This document shows, piece after piece, positions 46,074-55,340 of a stretch of DNA of 64,000 nt. Position 1 is the first letter of the stretch. Every line of letters starts with the position of its first letter. A program made the translations under genes and the position numbers. The notes beneath the pieces are model-generated. The model made no database searches, was not told where the DNA came from, and saw nothing but the letters and a program-made list of their open reading frames with translations. Source of the DNA: Thermoplasmata archaeon M9B2D. GTDB taxonomy: Archaea; Thermoplasmatota; E2; DHVEG-1. The DNA is taken from NCBI GenBank assembly GCA_002900555.1, contig MUGD01000001.1, positions 1-64,000 of the forward strand, written 5' to 3'.

Positions 46074-46326
46074 GTTCCCATCGCCTCGTAGGTTGATTCC
46101 TAGGGATGTAATCAATTGCGATACTATAAAAATATTCAAGGTAGAGGATGGTCCGAATACGTATACCGAGCTAAACAATTGTTAGCCAATAGAGAGTTTT
46201 TTGGGAATGGAAAACCTGATTGAAACGTAAAAAATCTCTGCGTCGGTTTGAGATAAAAAACACATAGATTTATTAAGGAGCGTTACTATTGAACCACTAC
46301 GCATGGATATTTAGGGGATATCTTAT

Positions 46327-47598
46327 ATGAAGAAATCGTCCATCTTGATCAGTGTTTGTCTTATTTTGATTAGTATGCCTCTTGTGTATGGTGATTGTGG
46401 TTGTGAGCAGCCTGCAACTGATGATTCACCTGTGCAGGTCTATCAACCGTGGATCTCTGATGTTTATATCCAAGAATTGCAGGAACGAGCAATAAACGAA
46501 GGGTGGACGTTTTCTGTTGGACAAAACCCTGCGACAGAACAACCAGTATCTTATCTCTGTGGGCTTGTTGAACCAGAAAACTGGTGGGTAGATGCCTCGT
46601 TTGACCCATGTGTTCCAACAAATGTATTACCTCCCCGTTTCGACTGGCGTGAACTAGGAGGGTGTACACCGATACGGAACCAAGGGGGATGTGGGAGCTG
46701 TTGGGCGTTTGGCACAATGGCGCCGCTGGAATGTAACATCCTCATAAAAGACCATGAAGAAGTGGATCTATCAGAACAGTGGCTGGTCAGCTGTAATACT
46801 AATGGATGGGGCTGTAACGGTGGATGGTGGGCACATGATTACCTACAATGGAAGATGGATCAATTCAATGGTACTGGTGCGGTCTTGGAAAAAGAGTTCC
46901 CGTATCAGGCAGCGGACCTTGCCTGCGAAGGACCGTATCATCATCCGTATTTGATTGATTCCTGGCATTTCGTTGGTTTTCCACATGGTGTGGCTGACAC
47001 TGAGAACATAAAGCAGGCAATTCTGACATATGGTCCGGTCTCTGTGGCATGCGCAGTTACCAAAGCGTTTGGAGCGTATACAGGAGGGGTGTTTAATGAA
47101 GACGATCCCCAGGCAGAGATCAACCATGCGGTCGCCTTAGTCGGTTGGGATGATAGTCAAGGGGAAAACGGTGTGTGGTTCCTGCGGAACTCCTGGGGTC
47201 CAGGGTGGGGGGAGGACGGTTATATGCGCATCGAATATGGTGTCTGCAAGGTTGGTTATGCTGCATGTTATGTGAACTACCCAGCGAAAACAATGGTTGA
47301 AATACGAGGTGGCTTGCTTGGGATACGTGTTGGGTTACGAAACGTGGGTAACACAGCAACAACGAGGATCTACTGCAATATCACCATGAACGGTGGAATT
47401 CTTGGAACTATCAATACGGTCTTAGAGGATACGATAGACTGCTTGGAACCTGGGACTATAGTGTACGAAAGACTGCCTTATCTCGGATTTGGTCCTGTCA
47501 GCATCACAGTGCAGGTGGAACCAGAGAACGCAGGAAAAACAGCAAGATATGCAGAAGGATACTTATGTGGGTTGCCTTTGTTTATGCTACGAAACTAA
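46327..47598 (+). CDS. secreted papain-family (C1A) cysteine protease
   Basis: 423 residues. Signal peptide (SSILISVCLILISMPLVYG), a short prosegment, then the catalytic domain: RNQGGCGSCWAFG (oxyanion Gln, nucleophile Cys), INHAVALVGW (His) and LRNSWGPGWGEDG (Asn). CNGGWW and Cys-rich loops suggest disulfides. A C-terminal domain of about 100 residues (GLLGIRVGLRNVGNTATT...) resembles a surface-attachment or CARDB-like fold. It fits extracellular protein degradation. Confidence 0.93.
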   Translation: MKKSSILISVCLILISMPLVYGDCGCEQPATDDSPVQVYQPWISDVYIQELQERAINEGWTFSVGQNPATEQPVSYLCGLVEPENWWVDASFDPCVPTNVLPPRFDWRELGGCTPIRNQGGCGSCWAFGTMAPLECNILIKDHEEVDLSEQWLVSCNTNGWGCNGGWWAHDYLQWKMDQFNGTGAVLEKEFPYQAADLACEGPYHHPYLIDSWHFVGFPHGVADTENIKQAILTYGPVSVACAVTKAFGAYTGGVFNEDDPQAEINHAVALVGWDDSQGENGVWFLRNSWGPGWGEDGYMRIEYGVCKVGYAACYVNYPAKTMVEIRGGLLGIRVGLRNVGNTATTRIYCNITMNGGILGTINTVLEDTIDCLEPGTIVYERLPYLGFGPVSITVQVEPENAGKTARYAEGYLCGLPLFMLRN

Positions 47599-47671
47599 TA
47601 AATACTTCCTCTAATTCCCTCAGATATATTTTTAAACACGTGGGTGAATATTCGTTGGGCACGGGGTCGGT

Positions 47672-47857
47672 ATGAAGAAAGAAAACTGCCCGTTCTGTGG
47701 ACATCGCTGGATTCGAAAATCATCTGAGTCGATGATAGAATGCCCAAATTGTCAAGCAGCGTATTTCATTCATCCGAAACGAGAGGAACAAGACGAGATT
47801 TATATCGAAGAAGACGAAGAGGATCTCGCTGATGAATTCGAGGAAAGGAATATCTGA
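47672..47857 (+). CDS. small zinc-ribbon protein with acidic tail
   Basis: 61 residues. ENCPFCGHRWI and ECPNCQAAYF give two Cys pairs of a zinc ribbon. The C-terminal third is strongly acidic (DEIYIEEDEEDLADEFEERN). The pattern occurs in small archaeal proteins that may bind nucleic acids or RNA polymerase; no specific family is assigned. ATG start. Confidence 0.7.
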   Translation: MKKENCPFCGHRWIRKSSESMIECPNCQAAYFIHPKREEQDEIYIEEDEEDLADEFEERNI

Positions 47858-47967
47858 AGGAATTGACTATTTGGCTAGCTTCTTATTCACGTTCATATCA
47901 TAGATAGAGGGTTTTGAATAATTCTTTCATTAAAGCATCTAAGAACACCTTCACTATTGCTAATACT

Positions 47968-48203
47968 TGGGGGGAAGGACGAATTATGACCGATTTATAC
48001 AAAACCATAGAAGCGGTGAGCAATGGTTAGATAGCTAATACAACAATTAGTTTGAAAAACAAGAAAAGAAAAGCCAGGAACAAGTAAAAATAGTCATTTC
48101 AGACCGTTTTCATGGCTGGAAAACAATAAATGCAAAATATAGACAGGTTAATCAAAGACCTCAATATCATGTTGGTATCTTTTGGTTTAAGATCTCGCGT
48201 TGA
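47968..48203 (+). pseudogene. decayed reading frame, likely transposase remnant (copy 1)
   Basis: Reading frame MTDLYKTIEAVSNG is broken by TAG at 48028-48030 and then continues IANTTISLKNKKRKARNK; after a frame change comes SDRFHGWKTINAKYRQ and VNQRPQYHVGIFWFKISR, ending in a stop. A diverged relative lies at 57010-57200. The pattern suggests a degraded mobile-element protein; the exact family is not identified. Confidence 0.5.
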
Positions 48204-48254
48204 CATACAGAAGGATAACATAGGCAATTTATCAACGAGCTGTCTATAGACCAT

Positions 48255-49556
48255 TCATTGTTGTAAAAATTCCTTATAAATTTCCAACGTCCTTTGTGCA
48301 ATAGTATCCCAACTAAACTTCTGTAACACCTGTTCTCGAGCATTCTTTCCCATTAGAATCCGCTGTTCCTTCGATTTCAAGACCTGTTTAATACCCCACG
48401 TGATATCTGCGGGATCGTACGGATTCACATGCCTACCACATTGATGTTCCCCAGATGGAATCACCTGTTCCCTCATTCCATTTATTCCCCGAGCCCCGAC
48501 CACTACGGCTTTTCCCATGGACATCGCCTCTGTGCAGACAATTCCGAAAGGTTCATACAGAGATGGAAGCACGACAACATCACTTGCCGCATAATGAACT
48601 ATCCGTTCTTCTTCCGTTACAAACTCATTTCTAAGCAGAACCTTCTCTTGTAACCCTAGATCCTTTATCATTCTATGAAGACTTGTTTCCATGTCGCCTA
48701 CACCAAGAATCACTAATTTTGTATTAGGAAATTCTTCTAATACACTGGGCATCGCTTGCACCAGATTATCCGCCCCTTTTACTTTTACGAGACGACCAAC
48801 AAAAAAAAGCATCACCTCATCAGTCGTAATCCCATAGGTCTTTCTCAGGACTGAAATATCCTGTGGATCTATACGATTTGGGTCATATTTCCTTGGGTCG
48901 ACCCCATTCCAGCACACCCGAATCTTTTCCTCAGGAAATCCAAGGCTCTGAAGTTCCTGTTTCATCGAATAGGACACTGTTATAATACCATCGGCGTTTT
49001 GCGCCCCTTCAAACTCAATATTTTTAATGGTCCGTGAGCCACCCCCAAGTGAACGTCCCTCTTCTGTAGAATGAATATGAAAAATCAACGGCAGCTTCAA
49101 TTCTTTTTTAGCAATCATACCACCGATGATACCTAACCAGTCATGTCCATCGATGATATCAAAAGATCGTCTATCTGCTCGAACTAATGTATTGACGAGC
49201 TGGGCTGCTGAAGAGATATTATAGTTGAAGACATCCGCAAAAAACTTGAAATGCGAGCCCCATGAGTAGACATCTTGATTGGCAAAGAGTTTAAGACTCG
49301 ATGAAAGATCGAGTGTTTTTGGTCGATACACTTCAACACCATTCCATTTTTCCGATGCGGAAAAATTATTACCACTGTTCAATGCAAAAACAGTCACCCG
49401 ATTCCCAAACGATACTTGTTTTTGTGATAACTCAGTAGCAAACGTTCCCAAACCGCCCCAGATCGTTGGGGGGAATTCCCAGGAGAAATGGACGATGTTC
49501 ATGGGTATTGTTTGGTTTTGCTCCGATATAGAACTCTTCATCATTAGTGCATCCAT
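48255..49556 (-). CDS. GT4-family glycosyltransferase (glycogen/starch-synthase-like)
   Basis: 433 residues. MNIVHFSWEFPPTIWGGLGT at residue 19 is the classical N-terminal signature of GT4/GT5 synthases. FGIVCTEAMSMGKAVVVGAR is the C-terminal nucleotide-sugar motif (E-x7-E). It has two Rossmann domains and probably transfers glucose from a nucleotide sugar. Divergent from otsA and beside trehalose genes, so a role in trehalose or glycogen metabolism is plausible. Starts at 49556, 49544 or 49502 are all possible. Confidence 0.85.
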   Translation of the reverse strand: MDALMMKSSISEQNQTIPMNIVHFSWEFPPTIWGGLGTFATELSQKQVSFGNRVTVFALNSGNNFSASEKWNGVEVYRPKTLDLSSSLKLFANQDVYSWGSHFKFFADVFNYNISSAAQLVNTLVRADRRSFDIIDGHDWLGIIGGMIAKKELKLPLIFHIHSTEEGRSLGGGSRTIKNIEFEGAQNADGIITVSYSMKQELQSLGFPEEKIRVCWNGVDPRKYDPNRIDPQDISVLRKTYGITTDEVMLFFVGRLVKVKGADNLVQAMPSVLEEFPNTKLVILGVGDMETSLHRMIKDLGLQEKVLLRNEFVTEEERIVHYAASDVVVLPSLYEPFGIVCTEAMSMGKAVVVGARGINGMREQVIPSGEHQCGRHVNPYDPADITWGIKQVLKSKEQRILMGKNAREQVLQKFSWDTIAQRTLEIYKEFLQQ

Positions 49557-49710
49557 CCTTAACGAAAAAACGAATGCGCCTTATGATTAATAAAATAATC
49601 GCCTTTATCAATAGTCAAGATAAAATCAAAGACTTTTCCTCTTTAGAAAAATTATTAAACGTACACTTGTTTAGAAAACAAGTGGGATTTTCATCAGGAG
49701 CAATAAATTA

Positions 49711-51108
49711 ATATTAGTTACAAATAGAGAGCCATATATCCATAGAAAAATAAAAAATGAAATTATATGTAGGAAATCTATCGGGGGGGTGATTTCCGCA
49801 CTTGACCCATTGATGCAGAAGCATAAAGGTGTATGGATCGCCTGGGGAAGCGGAAATGCTGATTTTCTCGTTACGAATCCAAAAAAAAGACTGAGAGTAC
49901 CCATAGAAAAACCTACCTATGATTTAGTACGTATCCCTCTGACAAAAAAAGAAATTGAAGATTATTATCATGGGTTTTCGAATCGAGTGCTATGGCCACT
50001 CTTTCATTTGTTTATAGAAAAAATGCAACCAAAGGAACACTACTGGAGCGCCTATCGAAAAGTAAACAAAAAATTTGCTGAAGCTGTTATTAAAGAATCA
50101 AATAAGAATGATTACATTTGGATCCATGATTACCATTTATCATTAGTTCCATATCTTATTAAACAGAAAAAACACAATGCAAAAATAGCATTTTTTTGGC
50201 ATATCCCTTGGCCCCCATGGGAAATCTTCTGTACTCTTCCATGGAGAAACGAACTACTTGAGGGAATCCTTACGTCCGATTTTATCGCTTTTCATACCTC
50301 CTCGTATGTATCCAATTTCATCAACTGTGCACAGAGATTTCCTGGGGTCAAAATCGACACACGAAAGAAAACAATTTACTTTAAAGAACATACCACAAAG
50401 ATCAAACATTTTCCCTTAGGTATATCATATTCTGAGTATCATCGAATCGCAAATTCCCCTCCGCTCCTAAAAAAGACAGAGAAATTAAAAAAACTTTATG
50501 GGAATAAAAAAATCGTCCTTGGAATAGATCGTCTTGATTATACCAAAGGTATTTTACATAGAATCAAAGCATTTGAATTATTTCTAGAGGAAAACCCGAA
50601 ATACAGAGAAAAAGTCGTCCTAGTCCAGATTGCATCACCTAGTAGAAACAAGATTGAGGAATATATGTCGATGAAAAAGGAAATCGATGAAACCGTCGGG
50701 AGGATCAATGGTAAATATAGGAACGAGACTTGGACACCCGTGATGTATTTCTCCAAGGAAATCTCACAGAATTCTCTGTTAGCATACTATAGGATATCAG
50801 ATATCGGTTTGCTAACTCCACTCAGGGATGGGATGAATTTGATTGCCAAAGAGTTTATCGCATCAAATAATGAAAACACGGTATTAATACTAAGTGAATT
50901 CGCAGGTGCATCAGAAGAATTCACCGAAGCGTTGATGGTAAATCCCTATGATCTTCATTCGATCTGCGGGGCAATTAAAACAGCAATGGAAATGCCCCTT
51001 GACGAAAAAAAACGTCGTTTTCAGTCATTGAAAAAGAAGGTAAAAGACCGTGACTCTGAATGGTGGTACAACAATTTCCTGAAAGAATGGGAACGAATCT
51101 ATGTCTGA
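49711..51108 (+). CDS. otsA: trehalose-6-phosphate synthase (non-canonical start)
   Basis: About 465 residues. The first recognisable residues, LVTNREPYIHRKIKNE and CRKSIGGVISALDPL, are the GT20 N-terminus (NREP and GG-x3-ALDP), yet no ATG, GTG or TTG occurs in frame before them; the GTG at 49789 would start inside the motif and lose it. Stop TAG bounds the frame upstream, and AGGAG at 49696 suggests initiation near 49711 (ATA) or another unusual codon. Later motifs: WIHDYHLSLVPYL, GIDRLDYTKGI, and EFAGASEEF with NPYDLHSI (OtsA C-terminus). Ends overlapping otsB. Confidence 0.85.
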   Translation: MLVTNREPYIHRKIKNEIICRKSIGGVISALDPLMQKHKGVWIAWGSGNADFLVTNPKKRLRVPIEKPTYDLVRIPLTKKEIEDYYHGFSNRVLWPLFHLFIEKMQPKEHYWSAYRKVNKKFAEAVIKESNKNDYIWIHDYHLSLVPYLIKQKKHNAKIAFFWHIPWPPWEIFCTLPWRNELLEGILTSDFIAFHTSSYVSNFINCAQRFPGVKIDTRKKTIYFKEHTTKIKHFPLGISYSEYHRIANSPPLLKKTEKLKKLYGNKKIVLGIDRLDYTKGILHRIKAFELFLEENPKYREKVVLVQIASPSRNKIEEYMSMKKEIDETVGRINGKYRNETWTPVMYFSKEISQNSLLAYYRISDIGLLTPLRDGMNLIAKEFIASNNENTVLILSEFAGASEEFTEALMVNPYDLHSICGAIKTAMEMPLDEKKRRFQSLKKKVKDRDSEWWYNNFLKEWERIYV

Positions 51109-51898
51109 CTTTCTCAATGACTACACCCTTCAAATACAGAAAAAAATACTAAAATCAGATCACATCTTCTTGTTTTTGGATTATGATGGAACCTTGGTTT
51201 TCTTCAAAGAAAAACCAACCGATGTCACGACCCCTCAGCATGTAAAACATATCATCAGGCAGTTGATAAAAAACCAAAAAGTAACAGTGGTTATCGTCAC
51301 CGGTAGACCGCTCCAAGAGATTAGAAAGTTACTAACCATACGGGGATTATCATTTATCGCACTACACGGGCTTTCCATAAAGACACCGAATGAACCGCAG
51401 GATAACTGGGATCAAGCAACACAAGCGCGACTGATTGTAAAAGCGATAAAAAATGATATGCAAAAAAAACTCAAAAAGGAAAAAAGAGCATTCCTTGAAG
51501 ACAAAGAACTTACTTTAGCGCTTCATTATCGATTACTTCCCTCTAAAAAAGCACATCCTCTACGAGAAGCATTTAAAACAACGGTTCTGACTCTTGATAA
51601 AAAAAAGATACTAGAGATCATGAACGGGGCAAAGGTCATTGAAGCAAGACCGAAAGGATGGAATAAGGGAAAAGCGGTAGAACTGTTTCTGGCTCGTCAT
51701 GAGAAAGGAAAAAACAATCTTCCAATTTATATCGGGGATGATATTACAGACGAAGACGCATTTCGAGTTCTTAAAAAAAGAGGAATCACTATACATGTCG
51801 CGAATACATCAAAAAGAAAAACAACTGCCAAATACTGGGTTAACAATCCAGATGATATTTTTTCCTTTCTTCAGTTACTTCATCAGACATTAAATTAA
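51101..51898 (+). CDS. otsB: trehalose-6-phosphate phosphatase
   Basis: 265 residues, HAD superfamily. FLFLDYDGTLVFF is the catalytic DxD motif; VTGRPLQEIRKLL and the acidic DDITDEDAFRVL (with GDDITDE) complete the phosphatase signature; WNKGKAVELFL is typical of OtsB. It removes phosphate from the OtsA product to give trehalose, a compatible solute. The ATG overlaps the otsA stop by eight bases. Confidence 0.95.
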   Translation: MSDFLNDYTLQIQKKILKSDHIFLFLDYDGTLVFFKEKPTDVTTPQHVKHIIRQLIKNQKVTVVIVTGRPLQEIRKLLTIRGLSFIALHGLSIKTPNEPQDNWDQATQARLIVKAIKNDMQKKLKKEKRAFLEDKELTLALHYRLLPSKKAHPLREAFKTTVLTLDKKKILEIMNGAKVIEARPKGWNKGKAVELFLARHEKGKNNLPIYIGDDITDEDAFRVLKKRGITIHVANTSKRKTTAKYWVNNPDDIFSFLQLLHQTLN

Positions 51899-52013
51899 AA
51901 CGAACATCATTTTTTCATATCAAATTTTTTTTAGAGAAAAATACTTCAATGAGACGTTCATTTACGTATAAATAAAATACAATCAAGATTTTAGACGCAC
52001 CAGGAGAAAAAAA

Positions 52014-53234
52014 ATGACTGTCATCGCCATTAAATCTCTTGATAAATATCAGGAAATCGTTGGAGAATCTCTCATTCAGAAAATCCGAGATGAAGCCTCA
52101 TCGTTATCAGAAAAAAAAATGGTGCATATTAACTCAACTTATCAAGGCGGAGGGGTTGCAGAAATCCTTAATAGTTTAATTATCCTCTTAAATGATGTTG
52201 GCATTGAGACAGATTGGCGGATTCTTCACGGGAACCTTGATTTTTTTACAATCACCAAGAAATTTCATAATGCACTTCAGGGAGATAGAATAAATCTCTC
52301 ACCAAAAAAAAAGGAGATTTATTATATCAACAATGTAAACAACGCGATTTTTTCACATATCAATCATGATTTTGTCGTGGTTCACGACCCACAACCATTG
52401 CCGATAATCACGTGCTATAAAAAGAGGCAACCTTGGGTCTGGAGATGCCATATCGATATTTCAACCCCTATGAGGGACGTTTGGGAGTATCTCAAGATGT
52501 TTATTCTTAAATATGACGCGATGATTATTTCCATGGAGAAATTCAGACCACGAGACATCCCTAAGTCCGTGATGCCACATTTCATCATCCGTCCATCAAT
52601 TGATCCATTAAAGATTAAAAACAGGGACATCCCGAATTCTACGGTATCGAAATATCTATCGAAACATGGCATTGATCAGGACAAACCAATGATTGCGCAG
52701 ATCTCACGATTTGACAAGTGGAAAGATCCTGAAGGTATGATTAAGATATTTAAAATCATAAAACGCAAAGTAGATTGTCAACTAATTTTAGCAGGCTCCA
52801 TGGCAACAGATGACCCTGAAGGACAAGAGATATTTGAAAATCTTGAAAAACTTGTCGAACAAGAAAAAGATATTCACCTCGTAATCAATGCATCCGACAT
52901 CCTCATCAACGCACTCCAACGGGTTTCTTCTGTGGTTGTTCAAAAATCACTTAAGGAAGGATTTGCCATAACTGTCAGTGAGGCTTTATGGAAGGGGACA
53001 CCGGTTGTCACTTCAAATGTTGGTGGTATTTCATCCCAAGTGATTCATGGAAAAAACGGGTATCTGCTGAACCCAAAGGACTATAATGGATTTGCTGAGA
53101 AAATCTCATATCTTATAAAAAACCCAGAAGTCGCTAAAAAAATGGGTGAATACGGAAAAACCTATGTAAAAAATAATTTTTTGATTACCCGTCATCTTTT
53201 GGACTATATCCGTTTAATGAAAGCAGTTATGTAG
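52014..53234 (+). CDS. treT: trehalose synthase (TreT-type glycosyltransferase)
   Basis: 406 residues of the GT4 TreT family. It has MVHINSTYQGGGVAEILNSL, FVVVHDPQPLPII, WRCHIDIS, ISRFDKWKDPEG and QKSLKEGFAITVSEALWKGT (sugar-nucleotide motif). TreT makes trehalose directly from ADP- or UDP-glucose and glucose. Together with otsA-otsB the organism has two routes to trehalose. AGGAG lies about seven bases before the ATG; a TATA-like TACGTATAAATAA is near 51963. Confidence 0.92.
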   Translation: MTVIAIKSLDKYQEIVGESLIQKIRDEASSLSEKKMVHINSTYQGGGVAEILNSLIILLNDVGIETDWRILHGNLDFFTITKKFHNALQGDRINLSPKKKEIYYINNVNNAIFSHINHDFVVVHDPQPLPIITCYKKRQPWVWRCHIDISTPMRDVWEYLKMFILKYDAMIISMEKFRPRDIPKSVMPHFIIRPSIDPLKIKNRDIPNSTVSKYLSKHGIDQDKPMIAQISRFDKWKDPEGMIKIFKIIKRKVDCQLILAGSMATDDPEGQEIFENLEKLVEQEKDIHLVINASDILINALQRVSSVVVQKSLKEGFAITVSEALWKGTPVVTSNVGGISSQVIHGKNGYLLNPKDYNGFAEKISYLIKNPEVAKKMGEYGKTYVKNNFLITRHLLDYIRLMKAVM

Positions 53235-53277
53235 TATGTGTCTTTCTTCGCTGAAAAAAGGTAGTCCGGTATTCAAA

Positions 53278-53526
53278 TCATTTTACCGGGTCTTCGAAGA
53301 CGATGATGTCTTTTACAGAGGACAATGCAGAAAAGGGAACAATAATGACACCACCGTTTGATAACGGATACCTCTGAACATCAACATCTTTTGATGGTTT
53401 TACGATAACCGATGTGATTTCTCCTGAGCTATTGTTCCGCATTGATTTCAGTATGACCCCAATAATATTTCCTTGTGAATTTAATACAGTCTTTCCAACT
53501 AAAGCATCATGAGTTACTTTTTCCAT
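53278..53526 (-). CDS. PRC-barrel domain protein
   Basis: 82 residues. DALVGKTVLNSQGNIIGVI and IVVPFSALSSVKDIIVFED match the PRC-barrel fold, an SH3-like beta barrel used in RNA maturation and photosynthetic proteins. The small archaeal single-domain versions have no established role. No membrane segments. Gene lies convergent to treT and next to the MscS gene. Confidence 0.85.
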   Translation of the reverse strand: MEKVTHDALVGKTVLNSQGNIIGVILKSMRNNSSGEITSVIVKPSKDVDVQRYPLSNGGVIIVPFSALSSVKDIIVFEDPVK

Positions 53527-53579
53527 ATCCTTTCCTTCATCTCTGGTAGTATTGATGGATTTTTCTTTTATATTTTTTT

Positions 53580-54677
53580 CTATTGGTTCTTTTGGAGGAA
53601 GATTGTTTGTGTTGGGAATGCAATTTCAATGTTTTCTTTCTCAAATTCCTCTGCGATTCCGAGGTTGATCTGCTGTTGAATATCCATGTACGTATTGTAA
53701 TCCGATGAATCTATAAAATAGACAATCTCAAAATTCAGACTAAAATCCCCAAATTCTCTGAAATGAATCCGGTCTATCTGGCATAACTGACATTTTCCTA
53801 TGATATCTCGGAATATTCCTTCTATCTTTCTTAATTTCTCAATAGAGGTCCCATAGGTGACTCCGATAGTAAAGACGATCCGACGTTTCTGCAGTTTCTT
53901 ATAATTATGAATGTTTTTGTCAAGGATAGCTCGATTAGAGATAACAAGTTCCTCTCCTCGAAGGAGTTTTATTCTTGTCGATTTCATACTGATATGCGTA
54001 ACGGTCCCTGCATCATCACCGATGACGATGAAATCACCGATTTCAAAGGGCCTATCAAAGAAAATGGAAAACGCGCTAAACGCATCAGATAACACATTCT
54101 GCAGAGCAAATGCTATGGCAATACCCCCGACGCCAAGTCCGACCAGTGCCCCTGACAAATCAATTTTACTGAGATAAAGCAGAACAAGAAAGGCAAAGAT
54201 ATAGACAACCGCGTGAAGGAGTTTTTTGAAGATGACAAGAATATTAGTGCTGACCTCCTGTTTTGTTTTTCGTGCTATACGTTCTGCGTACCATTTCACA
54301 AGCACATTGATGATTCGAGTAATGATATAAGCGACAAGGAAGACTTCTGCGGTAAGGAAAATATATCCGATGTAAATGGAATATTGATCAAGGAAAACAA
54401 GCTGGTCGACTGCTAACCAGAATCCAAATAAAATAACTAAAAAATAAATCGGTCTTTTGACATTTTTAATAATTTCGTCATCAACGGTTGTTTTTGTTTT
54501 CTTTGCCCATCGTGAAAAATAATGAGTGAAGATATGATAGGTTATCCATCCGATAATTAAACTAAGAGCAAAAAGGATAAAAGAAGCGATACTCTGTCCA
54601 ACGATAGAGTCGACCGGATACCCACTCTCTTGCAAAAGCGAGTTAATATATTCACCTAAATTTATTGCAAACATCAT
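53580..54677 (-). CDS. MscS-family mechanosensitive channel
   Basis: 365 residues. Three or four membrane helices at the N-terminus, then the pore-lining Gly/Ala-rich helix GALVGLGVGGIAIAFALQN and the MscS beta-domain motif FDRPFEIGDFIVIGDDAGTV. It would open under membrane tension to release solutes, sensible next to trehalose synthesis genes. The C-terminal part is mixed alpha/beta (IGVTYGTSIEKLRK). ATG at 54677. Confidence 0.94.
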   Translation of the reverse strand: MMFAINLGEYINSLLQESGYPVDSIVGQSIASFILFALSLIIGWITYHIFTHYFSRWAKKTKTTVDDEIIKNVKRPIYFLVILFGFWLAVDQLVFLDQYSIYIGYIFLTAEVFLVAYIITRIINVLVKWYAERIARKTKQEVSTNILVIFKKLLHAVVYIFAFLVLLYLSKIDLSGALVGLGVGGIAIAFALQNVLSDAFSAFSIFFDRPFEIGDFIVIGDDAGTVTHISMKSTRIKLLRGEELVISNRAILDKNIHNYKKLQKRRIVFTIGVTYGTSIEKLRKIEGIFRDIIGKCQLCQIDRIHFREFGDFSLNFEIVYFIDSSDYNTYMDIQQQINLGIAEEFEKENIEIAFPTQTIFLQKNQ

Positions 54678-54821
54678 AAAAAATCAAAGAAGGGAAGAGC
54701 GCTCATCATTTTTAAGTTTTAGGGGGATTTATAGGTGTTTCTTTATATTCTTTCGAAACAATTAAATAAAATATTTTCTTTCGTATCCATTCTTACTGCT
54801 CTTGATTTAAGAGAAAGCACC

Positions 54822-55328
54822 CTACACCAGTCTGATGCTAAAAAAGTAAGCTACTAGAAGTATAAGGGTTCCTCGGAGAGCCCCTGCTGCGATGTTTATC
54901 AGCACAAACCATCCTCTCGTCATCGCTGTTCTACCATCATTTTTTGGATTTAAAAGAGAGAAAAGATACAAGGTTACAGAATCCATCATCAAGGGGGTGC
55001 TCATGATAATGAAAAGACCATAGTACCCATATTTCCTGACAAATTGTTCACACCAGACAATGATTTTTTTAACCACTGATGGCCCCATAGGTCTTTTTTT
55101 TATAGCACCACGAATTCGTGTCCCGATTTCAAATGCTATCGCGGAACCACATCCTTTCCCAATTGCTAAAAGAGCAATGAGCAAGGCTGGATGAATGTAA
55201 GGATTAAATAAACCAATTTCCACAGGGATGGGGAGAATTAAGACCGTCAGAATAACATAGATAAAAAATATTATAGAATAGACGACCGGATCTTGTGCAG
55301 CTCCAAGCAATATCCCTGTAAAATCCAT
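54822..55328 (-). CDS. membrane protein (COG2426-like small-export family)
   Basis: 168 residues with four to five membrane segments (VVYSIIFFIYVILTVLILPI; ALLIALLAIGKGCGSAIAF; YYGLFIIMSTPLMMDSV). It resembles archaeal COG2426-like proteins related to DedA. GKGCGSAIAFEIG may be re-entrant. Transport function is inferred from membrane topology. Located between the APC permease and the mscS gene. Confidence 0.7.
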   Translation of the reverse strand: MDFTGILLGAAQDPVVYSIIFFIYVILTVLILPIPVEIGLFNPYIHPALLIALLAIGKGCGSAIAFEIGTRIRGAIKKRPMGPSVVKKIIVWCEQFVRKYGYYGLFIIMSTPLMMDSVTLYLFSLLNPKNDGRTAMTRGWFVLINIAAGALRGTLILLVAYFFSIRLV

Positions 55329-55340
55329 GTTTTTTCCCTC

